Below, in pieces: positions 1 to 4,982 of a DNA stretch of 8,332 nucleotides. Source of the stretch: Oscillospiraceae bacterium (GTDB lineage: Bacteria; Bacillota; Clostridia; Oscillospirales; Oscillospiraceae). Each line of letters starts with the position of its first letter. Within the stretch, counting starts at the first letter, position 1. The stretch covers positions 1-8,332 of the forward strand of contig JAEFAK010000072.1 in the NCBI GenBank assembly GCA_016287555.1, read 5' to 3'. Made by a program: the position numbers and the translations under genes. The notes under the pieces are model-generated. The model ran no database searches, was not told the origin of the DNA, and saw only the letters and a program-made list of their open reading frames with translations.

Positions 1-906
1 GGCGAGCCTGAGACAACGCCCGCAAGCGAGCCCGCGGGCGAGCCGGATATCGGCCCCGAAGTCCCCGGCCCCGAAGCGCGGAGCGTCGTGCTGGTAGCAT
101 ATTTTTCCGCGACGGGGACGACCCGCGGCGTTGCCGGGAGGATAGCCGCGCTGACCGGGGCAGACCTCGCGGAGATAATCCCCGCGCAGCCCTATACCGA
201 CGAGGACCTCAACTACTCCGACCGCACGACCCGCGCCTCCGCCGAGCAGAACGACCCGGACGCGAGGCCGGAGATCGCCTCCGACATTTCGCTCGAGGGC
301 TATACGACGCTCTATCTCGGCTACCCCATCTGGTGGGGGCAGGCGCCGCGCATCATGAGCACGTTCGTCGAAAGCCATGACTTTTCGGGGATGACCGTCG
401 TCCCCTTCTGCACCTCCGGCAGCAGCGACATCGGCCTTAGCGACGATACGCTCGCCGGGCAGGCCGGAAGCGGGACCTGGCTGCAGGGCAGGCGCTTCGC
501 CGCCGACGTGAGCGACGATACCCTGCGCGAGTGGATACAGGAGAACGGAGGAGCGGAGAAAACGCTGAAGCTCGCTGTCGGGGATACGGAGCTCGCCGTC
601 GAGTGGGAGGAAAACGCCTCCGTCGAAGCGCTGCGCGCTCTCGTCAAGGACGGGCCGCTGACCGTGAGCATGTCCCCCTACGGCGGGTTCGAGCAGGTCG
701 GCCCTCTCGGAGCGTCGCTTCCGCGAAACGACGTGCAGACCGAGACTCAGGCCGGAGATATCGTCCTCTATTCCGGCGATCAACTCGTTATCTTCTACGG
801 CACGAACTCCTGGGCCTATACGCGGCTGGGCAGGATAGTCTCCGCGGAAGACCTGAGCGAGCTGCTCGGAAACGGCGGTGTGACCGTCACGCTGACTTTG
901 GGTTGA
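1..906 (+). CDS. Flavodoxin plus cyclophilin-like fusion protein, 5' end outside window
   Basis: The frame is open from base 1, so the GTG at 88 is probably internal and the gene begins upstream. Residues 1-28 (numbered from the first codon here) are a Pro/Glu/Gly-rich linker, as follows the signal peptide in exported lipoproteins; the signal itself is not visible. Residues about 31-180 are a flavodoxin fold of the Flavodoxin_4 type: FMN phosphate loop SATGTT (36-41), aromatic motif YPIWWGQAPR (108-117) and a CTSGSS loop (137-142). Residues about 187-301 resemble the small cyclophilin-like beta-barrel domain often fused to such flavodoxins (QAGDIVLYSGDQLVIFYG, then SWAYTRLG). The likely role is extracytoplasmic FMN-dependent electron transfer or quinone/flavin reduction; substrate unknown. 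The stop TGA (904-906) lies in the right end of the inserted transposon. The ending VTVTLTLG looks complete, so little or nothing was lost. Domain assignments are from recognition, not a search. Confidence 0.85.
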   Translation, partial: GEPETTPASEPAGEPDIGPEVPGPEARSVVLVAYFSATGTTRGVAGRIAALTGADLAEIIPAQPYTDEDLNYSDRTTRASAEQNDPDARPEIASDISLEGYTTLYLGYPIWWGQAPRIMSTFVESHDFSGMTVVPFCTSGSSDIGLSDDTLAGQAGSGTWLQGRRFAADVSDDTLREWIQENGGAEKTLKLAVGDTELAVEWEENASVEALRALVKDGPLTVSMSPYGGFEQVGPLGASLPRNDVQTETQAGDIVLYSGDQLVIFYGTNSWAYTRLGRIVSAEDLSELLGNGGVTVTLTLG

Positions 907-1110
907 CGTTCTCCCACCACCTACCCGATAGCTCGGGTTGAGGATGGGGGATTCCCGGTTCTGCGACCACCGCTTCCTGAACGGAAGTCTCACACGGTCT
1001 CCGCGGGCGTTTCGTTCGGGCCCGCCCGGCCCTACCTTGTTTTTTGTTTGTGCTATCCGGCCTTTCTGAGGCCTTCCCGCAGGATGTTCCTTGCGGCGTT
1101 GACATCCCTG
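883..1110 (-). ncRNA. Predicted omega RNA (reRNA) with guide from the flavodoxin gene
   Basis: TnpB guide RNAs arise from the 3' end of tnpB plus the right end, and the guide is the flanking DNA just past the element. The 150 bases between the tnpB stop and the right end hold three foldable segments: CGGGCG/CGCCCG (1004-1009 with 1023-1028), CTTCC/GGAAG (973-977 with 983-987, inside a GACC/GGTC pair at 965-968 and 996-999), and the terminal hairpin 913-950. The segment with GACTTCCGTTCAGGAAGCGG (minus) resembles scaffolds seen in other tnpB right ends. With the boundary at 903, the guide starts CCCAAAGTCAGCGTGA (minus, from 902), antisense to the last codons of the flavodoxin gene. The 5' end inside tnpB is a rough guess and the 3' end depends on guide length (about 16-20). 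Confidence 0.6.
913..950 (-). repeat. Right-end subterminal hairpin of the TnpB element
   Basis: This is an imperfect hairpin. The core ACCCGA (923-928) pairs with TCGGGT (933-938) across a 4-base loop. The stem continues outward through CC/GG, ACC/TGG and CCC/GGG with small bulges. GAAT (minus) sits at its foot and the TCAA cleavage site follows 6 bases beyond the other arm, the arrangement known for IS200/IS605 right ends. In the omega RNA it would form the last stem before the guide. Confidence 0.7.
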
Positions 1111-2195
1111 TCGTGCAGTGATCCGCATTCAGGACACGTCCATTGCCGTACGCTTAGATCCTTTACCGATTCGCTTACGTGTCCGCACACGCTGCACGTC
1201 TGACTGCTGGGATACCAGCGGTCCACAACGATCAGCTGTCTGCCCGCCCATTCCGACTTGTATGTAAGCTGTCTTCTGATCTCTCTCCAGGAAGCGTCGG
1301 ATATGTCTTTTGCAAATCTGCATTTTATCATTTCCCGGGTATCCAGATCTTCTATGCTGATGACGTCGTATTCCCGTACAAGTTCATGCGTCATCTTATG
1401 GACGGCGTCCAGTCTCTGATCGTGGATCTTCTGATGTATCTTTGCGACTTTGATCCTCTGCTTTTCCCGGTTGTGGCTGCCCTTTGTCTTTCGGGACAGT
1501 TTCTTCTGGGCGCGCGCGAGTTTCTTCAGGTTTTTCGCATAGGTCCTGTTGTTGCAGTACTCTTTGCCGTCTGAAGTGACGGCAAGAGTCCTTATGCCTA
1601 GATCGACTCCCACTGATCTGCCTGTGTCCGGAAGCGGCGCGGGCATCGGTACTTCGCAATGCAGAACGACGGCATACTTTCCTGTGTCATCCCTTGTAAC
1701 GGCGGCGCCCAGTATCCGGCCTTCGACCTTCATGGGGATCCTGCATCTGACTACGCCCAGTTTAGGAAGACGGATATGTTTGCCGTCGATCACCAGGATG
1801 TTACCGTTAGTACATGTACTGTGATACGACTGTCTGTGACTGCGTTTGCTTTTGAACTTCGGGTATCCCGTCTTTCCGGGATGGCGGAAGAAGTTGTCGA
1901 AGCTGTCCTGCAGGATGCGTACGCTGTACTGGAGAGCCGTCGAGTCGACTTCCTTAAGCCAGGCAGTCTCAGGATCGGCTTTCAATACGGGAAGCTGTCT
2001 GCACTGATCGGAATAGGAAACAGTTATCCCGTTATCCCGGTACGCGGATATCCGTTCATCGAGGAAACGGTTATAGACGTAGCGGCAGCATCCGAAAGTT
2101 TTCTCGATCAGAGATATCTGTTCCTTATTTGGATACAGGACGCACTTATAGCTTTTGTCTATCGTGTTTTCAGCTTTGTTTCTTTTTCTTTTCAT
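1053..2195 (-). CDS. tnpB: TnpB, RNA-guided endonuclease of an IS200/IS605 element
   Basis: This 380-residue protein is usual length for TnpB. The N-terminal half (about 15-185) is the OrfB/HTH and wedge-like region (YPNKEQ at 21-26, GYPKFK at 110-115). RuvC motif I is GVDLGIRTLA with D198, motif II is ISIEDLDTREM with E282, and motif III is HDRDVNAARN with D364. A zinc ribbon lies between II and III (CSVCG, C334/C337; CPECG, C354/C357). All catalytic and zinc residues are present, so it is predicted to be active rather than a nuclease-dead repressor type. By family knowledge it cuts double-stranded DNA next to a short TAM, directed by an RNA made from the element's right end, which helps keep the element at its donor site. 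The ATG at 2195 has AAAAAGG just upstream. The 15-residue Lys/Arg-rich lead before the usual family start (KCVLYPNKEQ) may be extra. The gene is convergent with the flavodoxin gene. Confidence 0.95.
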   Translation of the reverse strand: MKRKRNKAENTIDKSYKCVLYPNKEQISLIEKTFGCCRYVYNRFLDERISAYRDNGITVSYSDQCRQLPVLKADPETAWLKEVDSTALQYSVRILQDSFDNFFRHPGKTGYPKFKSKRSHRQSYHSTCTNGNILVIDGKHIRLPKLGVVRCRIPMKVEGRILGAAVTRDDTGKYAVVLHCEVPMPAPLPDTGRSVGVDLGIRTLAVTSDGKEYCNNRTYAKNLKKLARAQKKLSRKTKGSHNREKQRIKVAKIHQKIHDQRLDAVHKMTHELVREYDVISIEDLDTREMIKCRFAKDISDASWREIRRQLTYKSEWAGRQLIVVDRWYPSSQTCSVCGHVSESVKDLSVRQWTCPECGSLHDRDVNAARNILREGLRKAG

Positions 2196-2317
2196 AGCCT
2201 TTTTGCACTTTCTGTAAGCGTCGTCATTTGAGGATCGCGATAATTCTGGTACAAATGCTGTCCAAAAATCTGGTCAGACAGACAGTGCCCGGCAAAAAGG
2301 CAGGCATTTTTGTAATG

Positions 2318-2380
2318 AACGGTCCCGCAGTGGAATTCATCTCACCGCTTAAGAAGCGGGAGTCTTCTTCCTGGACCGTT
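2318..2380. repeat. 8-bp inverted repeat enclosing the left-end hairpin
   Basis: AACGGTCC (2318-2325) and GGACCGTT (2373-2380) are perfect inverted copies. The outer copy ends one base inside the inferred left terminus. GGAA (2332-2335) and TTCC (2368-2371) can add to the same fold, with the 2341-2362 hairpin nested inside. It may simply extend the left-end secondary structure; function is not known. Confidence 0.5.
2341..2362 (-). repeat. Left-end subterminal hairpin of the TnpB element
   Basis: CTC-a-CCGCTT (2341-2350) pairs with AAGCGGGAG (2354-2362) across a 3-base loop, giving 9 bp with one bulged A. It lies 19 bases inside the inferred left boundary at 2381. AAGA directly 5' of it (minus strand) is in the position of the left guide tetranucleotide of ISHp608-like elements. 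It is probably the TnpA recognition hairpin. Confidence 0.65.
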
Positions 2381-2413
2381 GATAAAGGCCATTTTCCCCG
2401 TCCGCGCATAAAG

Positions 2414-2444
2414 ACGCCGGCCCGGCGTTGAGCCGGACCGGCGT
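2414..2444. terminator. Bidirectional terminator between the flavodoxin gene and the ABC operon
   Basis: Two 13-base arms (2414-2426 and 2432-2444) pair at 12 of 13 positions around GTTGA; the mismatch is 2421/2437. On the minus strand the stem begins 6 bases after the ATPase stop and is followed by CTTTAT; on the plus strand it is followed by GCCGGTTT. Both U-tracts are weak. It would end the ABC operon directly. For the flavodoxin gene it would have been the original terminator, now about 1.5 kb downstream because of the transposon. Confidence 0.65.
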
Positions 2445-2450
2445 GCCGGT

Positions 2451-3194
2451 TTAAAGGACTTTCGCCAGGAAGGACTTAAGTCTGTCGCTTTCCGGATTGC
2501 GGAAGAATTCCTCAGGTTCGTTCTCCTCGACGATCCTTCCGCCGTCCATGAAGATGACGCGCGACCCGACCTCGCGGGCAAAGCCCATCTCGTGAGTCAC
2601 GACAACCATCGTCATACCGGCCAGGGCGAGCTTCTTCATGACGTCGAGCACCTCTCCGACCATCTCCGGGTCGAGCGCGCTGGTCGGCTCGTCGAAGAGC
2701 ATGACCTCCGGGTCCATGCAGAGAGCGCGCACTATGGCGATGCGCTGCTTCTGTCCGCCGGAGAGCTGGCTGGGATAGGCGTTTGCCCTGTCGGCGAGGC
2801 CGACCCTTTCCAGAAGGCCCATGGCCTTTTCCTCGGCTTCCTTTTTGCTTTTCTTTAGCAGCTTCACCGGCGCTATGGTCATATTCCCGAGGACCGTCAT
2901 ATGCGGGAACAGATTGAAATGCTGGAACACCATGCCCATCTTGCGCCTGTGCAGGTTTATGTCCGTGGAGCGGTCGGTTATGTCCGCTCCGTCGAAGAGG
3001 ACCGTGCCCGCCGTGGGGCGCTCGAGCAGGTTCAGGCAGCGCAGGAACGTCGACTTGCCGCTGCCGGACGGGCCTATCACGACGACGACCTCGCCCTTCT
3101 TTATCTCGGCGTCAATGCCGCACAGGGCGTGTATCTTTCCGCCGTCGAAATGCTTTTCAAGTCCGGAGACCTTTATGAGAACGTCAGTGTCCAC
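2451..3194 (-). CDS. Polar/basic amino acid ABC importer ATPase (GlnQ/ArtM-like)
   Basis: This 247-residue protein is the cytoplasmic ATPase that powers amino acid import with the permease upstream. Visible motifs: Walker A GPSGSGKST (41-49), Q-loop Q91 in VFQHFNLFPHMT, ABC signature LSGGQ (144-148), Walker B VMLFDEP (164-170), D-loop SALD and switch histidine H201 (THEMGFA). Length and motif order are those of the GlnQ/HisP/ArtP/ArtM type. The start is GTG at 3194, with AAAGGAGG 10 bases upstream. It overlaps the permease stop by 11 bases, so translation is probably coupled. The terminator-like inverted repeat follows the stop by 6 bases. The sequence does not fix the substrate; the operator-like sites upstream of the operon suggest arginine. 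Confidence 0.93.
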   Translation of the reverse strand: MDTDVLIKVSGLEKHFDGGKIHALCGIDAEIKKGEVVVVIGPSGSGKSTFLRCLNLLERPTAGTVLFDGADITDRSTDINLHRRKMGMVFQHFNLFPHMTVLGNMTIAPVKLLKKSKKEAEEKAMGLLERVGLADRANAYPSQLSGGQKQRIAIVRALCMDPEVMLFDEPTSALDPEMVGEVLDVMKKLALAGMTMVVVTHEMGFAREVGSRVIFMDGGRIVEENEPEEFFRNPESDRLKSFLAKVL

Positions 3195-3921
3195 TCGTCC
3201 TCAGCCTCCTTTCCAGCTTTCCGACGAGCCACGAGAAGAACATGACCATCGCCAGATAGATGAGCGCAGCCGCTATGAGCGGCATGAAGCTCTGATAGGT
3301 TATGCCGCGGATGATGTTCGCACCGCGGGTAAGGTCAGTCAGACCGACGTAGCCTGCGACGGCGGTCTCCTTGAGCAGGACGATGAACTCGTTGGCGAGC
3401 GCGGGCAGGACGGTCTTGAACGCCTGCGGGATGACGATGTACCACATCGTCTGCACGTAGTTGAAGCCGAGGCTGCGCCCGGCCTCCGTCTGCCCCTCGT
3501 CGACGGCCATGATGCCGCCGCGGATTATCTCGGCGACGTACGCGCCGGAGTTTATGCCGAAGGCGATGACGCCGGCGAGTATCTTATTGGAAGACGACGC
3601 CATTATTACGAAGAAGATGATAAGTATCTGCACGACGACGGGCGTGCCGCGGATGACGGTCAGATACACCTTGCAAATGGCGTTAAAGAACGCGAACAGC
3701 CCTTTTCCGAAGCCGGGGCGCATCTCTTCCCTGCGCTTATCCCACGTCGAACGCACTATCGAGACGACAACGCCGAGCACGATGCCGACGCACAGCGCGA
3801 GGGCGGTCAGCAGAAGCGTATTGCCCAGGCCCTTGAGTATGTACTTCCATCTGTTGTCCGTAATGAACGCCGTCACGAACTGGTCGGATATCTCCAGCCA
3901 GATACGGCTGAGCCATGCCAA
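3184..3921 (-). CDS. Polar/basic amino acid ABC importer permease (HisMQ/GlnP family)
   Basis: This 245-residue membrane protein has hydrophobic segments at about 31-54, 86-108, 113-133, 165-190 and 212-235. The cytoplasmic EAA loop that docks on the ATPase is EAGRSLGFNYVQTMWYIVIP (146-165), with RGTPVVVQ (91-98) typical of the His/Glu/Gln/Arg/opine permease family. Only one permease gene is present, so the pore is probably a homodimer. The start is TTG at 3921: an in-frame TGA lies 15 bases upstream, AAGGAGG sits 8 bases before TTG, and the first residues MAWLSRIWLE precede the first membrane helix. The ATG overlapping at +1 belongs to a shadow frame. The charged stretch at 60-70 (DKRREEMR) between the first two segments is a cytoplasmic loop. 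Confidence 0.93.
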   Translation of the reverse strand: MAWLSRIWLEISDQFVTAFITDNRWKYILKGLGNTLLLTALALCVGIVLGVVVSIVRSTWDKRREEMRPGFGKGLFAFFNAICKVYLTVIRGTPVVVQILIIFFVIMASSSNKILAGVIAFGINSGAYVAEIIRGGIMAVDEGQTEAGRSLGFNYVQTMWYIVIPQAFKTVLPALANEFIVLLKETAVAGYVGLTDLTRGANIIRGITYQSFMPLIAAALIYLAMVMFFSWLVGKLERRLRTSGH

Positions 3922-3938
3922 CCCGGACCCCTCCTTTC

Positions 3939-3974
3939 ATAAAAGACCGCAGGGACCGCAAGGTCCCCGCGATC
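3939..3974 (-). terminator. Intercistronic hairpin with U-tract between binding protein and permease
   Basis: On the minus strand, GATCGCGGGGACC pairs along 13 positions with GGTCCCTGCGGTC (two G-U pairs) around the tetraloop UUGC, and the stem is followed at once by UUUUAU. It starts 22 bases after the binding-protein stop and ends just before the permease ribosome binding site. It looks like a partial terminator or 3'-end stabiliser, which would make binding protein mRNA more abundant than permease/ATPase mRNA, as is usual for such operons. There is no sign of an alternative antiterminator fold. Confidence 0.65.
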
Positions 3975-3995
3975 TTCCTCCGAAATAAGAACTTA

Positions 3996-4775
3996 TCAGT
4001 CGGCGGTTATGTACTTGGCGAGGATGCCGTCTATCGTGCCGTCGGCAATGAGCTCGCCGAGAGCCTTGTTGACCTTCTCATAAAGAGAGGCGTTGTTCTT
4101 GTTCAGGGCGATGGCGTAATCTTCGACGACGTACTCGGTCTCGAGGATCTTGAGGCCGGGATTCTTGGAGACGTAGACCTTCGCGGGCTCGTTATCCATG
4201 ACGACGCAGTCGATCTTGCCGTCGACAAGCGCCATGATGACGTCGGAATACTTGTTGTAGCGGTCTATCGTGCCGAGGCCCTCGTCCTCGATGTCCCAGG
4301 TGGTGTAGAGGTCGCCGGTCGTGGAGAGCTGGACGCCGATGGTGTAGTGGGCGTCGCCGAAGAGATCGTCAACGCTCGTTATGGGGCTGTCCTCCTTGAC
4401 GATTATGACCTGCTTGCCCTGGGCGTAGCTCGTCGAGAAATTGACGGACTTCTGCCTCTCCTCGTTGACGGTCAGGCCCGCGAGGACCATGTCTATCTTG
4501 CCGGTCGAGACGGCGGGGATGAGCGAGTCGAAATCCATGTCCTCGATCACGAGCTCAAGGCCGAGCTTCTGGGCTATCGCGGCGGCGACCTCGGCGTCGA
4601 TGCCGGTCACCTTTCCGCCGTCGTAGAACTCATAGGGCGGGAACTCCGCATTGGTGCCCATCGTGAGCTTGCCGGACGTTACGGTCTCCTTGGAAGCGCC
4701 GCAGCCCGACAGGACGAGAGCACATATCATAACGAGCAGAGTCAGCGCGGCGATGATCTTTATGGACTTTTTCAT
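3996..4775 (-). CDS. Amino acid ABC importer substrate-binding lipoprotein (SBP family 3)
   Basis: This is a 259-residue precursor. The signal peptide has a KKSIK n-region, a hydrophobic core and lipobox LSGC (22-25), so C25 should be lipidated, leaving a membrane-tethered mature protein of 235 residues. The mature part is a family 3 bilobed binding protein: GTNAEFPPYEF in the first strand/loop, then GIDAEVAAAIAQKLG, then LTVNEERQKSVNFSTSY, the hinge/second lobe with IGVQLSTTGD, and a C-terminal helix region. It captures a polar or basic amino acid for the permease. The ATG at 4775 is chosen because GGAGG lies 8 bases upstream and it gives a normal signal peptide. An upstream ATG at 4859 would include the promoter, and the one at 4790 would overlap the ribosome binding site. 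Arginine is favoured by the ArgR-like sites, not by residues I can read. Confidence 0.93.
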   Translation of the reverse strand: MKKSIKIIAALTLLVMICALVLSGCGASKETVTSGKLTMGTNAEFPPYEFYDGGKVTGIDAEVAAAIAQKLGLELVIEDMDFDSLIPAVSTGKIDMVLAGLTVNEERQKSVNFSTSYAQGKQVIIVKEDSPITSVDDLFGDAHYTIGVQLSTTGDLYTTWDIEDEGLGTIDRYNKYSDVIMALVDGKIDCVVMDNEPAKVYVSKNPGLKILETEYVVEDYAIALNKNNASLYEKVNKALGELIADGTIDGILAKYITAD

Positions 4776-4821
4776 TTTCTTTTCCTCCATATCGGCGCGT
4801 CTGAGGCGCGTCGTTTTGTTG

Positions 4822-4860
4822 AATGAATGCATATTACTACAACGATGAATAAAATGCAAG
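4822..4860. promoter_or_regulatory. Pair of ArgR-box-like operators over the ABC importer promoter
   Basis: The plus strand at 4844-4860 reads GATGAATAAAATGCAAG. It matches the Bacillus ARG box as I recall it (CATGAATAAAAATKCAAK) except for the first base and one missing A. A second, weaker site, TGAATGCATATTAC (4824-4837), fits the general TGAAT-N4-ATTCA pattern at 8 of 10 half-site bases. The centres are about 21.5 bp apart, close to the spacing of paired ARG boxes. They cover the -35 and -10, so binding should repress transcription when arginine is high. The first site's shortened spacer is the main doubt. Confidence 0.45.
4831..4859 (-). promoter_or_regulatory. SigmaA-type promoter of the ABC importer operon
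   Basis: Minus strand -35 TTGCAT (4859-4854), 17-base spacer, -10 TAATAT (4836-4831). Upstream, 4860-4898 is a run of A and T tracts that can act as an UP element. Transcription should start near 4824, leaving a leader of about 50 bases. The leader contains GGCGCGTC (plus strand) twice as a direct repeat (4794-4801 and 4805-4812), then the GGAGG site at 4788-4784. Confidence 0.8.
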
Positions 4861-4934
4861 TATTTTTTGAAAAAATATTATATTTTTGATTTTTTATGCG
4901 ATGTCGCGTGTTTCGTCCCGCATAACGGCGGCGG

Positions 4935-4976
4935 AAAAAAGCCGGGAGCCGGAGGGCGTCGCGCTCCCCGGCTCCC
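4935..4976 (-). terminator. Rho-independent terminator of uvrB
   Basis: The arms GGGAGCCGG (4944-4952) and CCGGCTCCC (4968-4976) pair perfectly, and the inner bases add about five more pairs around a 3-base loop. On the minus strand the stem starts 6 bases past the uvrB stop and is followed, after GGC, by TTTTTT (4940-4935). This separates uvrB from the ABC operon on the same strand. Confidence 0.88.
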
Positions 4977-4982
4977 GTAAAG

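Larger units (their letters stand above)
903..2381 (-). mobile_element. TnpB-only IS200/IS605-superfamily element (IS1341-like), complete
   Basis: The element reads on the minus strand and contains only tnpB; there is no Y1 transposase (TnpA), so it would need TnpA in trans. The right end is set at TCAA (minus, 906-903), the same right cleavage tetranucleotide as ISHp608. GAAT lies directly 5' of the right hairpin (minus, 954-951), as does the ISHp608 guide that recognises TCAA. The left end is set just after TTTAT (minus, 2386-2382), with AAGA (minus, 2366-2363) directly 5' of the left hairpin in the equivalent guide position. Deleting 903-2381 rejoins the flavodoxin gene as GGA-TAA in frame. 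There are no terminal inverted repeats or target duplication, as expected for this superfamily. The coding part is visibly lower in GC than its neighbours, consistent with recent arrival. The exact ends are inferred; a shift of a few bases is possible. Confidence 0.8.

Noticed and set aside
887..1105. A small minus-strand protein gene in the transposon right end (72 codons).
   Set aside because: It overlaps the tnpB 3' end and the predicted omega RNA scaffold; the apparent peptide is a by-product of structured GC-rich RNA sequence.
1053..2195. TnpB as a domesticated, nuclease-dead regulator (TldR-like).
   Set aside because: D198, E282, D364 and all four zinc cysteines are present, and the gene sits within recognisable transposon ends.
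2237..2265. A promoter for tnpB: TTGGAC (2265-2260, minus) and TATCGC (2242-2237) at 17 bases.
   Set aside because: The -10 hexamer is poor and no other support was found; the tnpB promoter is left unassigned.
2291..2313. CAAAAA/TTTTTG inverted repeat (2293-2298, 2307-2312) as a terminator.
   Set aside because: The stem is only A-T rich with a single G-C pair and sits inside the tnpB leader, where termination is not expected.
3915..4826. A 303-codon plus-strand frame opposite the binding protein.
   Set aside because: It mirrors codon bias of the minus-strand gene (Val/Asp/Gly-rich), has no ribosome binding site of note, and covers the real promoter and signal peptide region.
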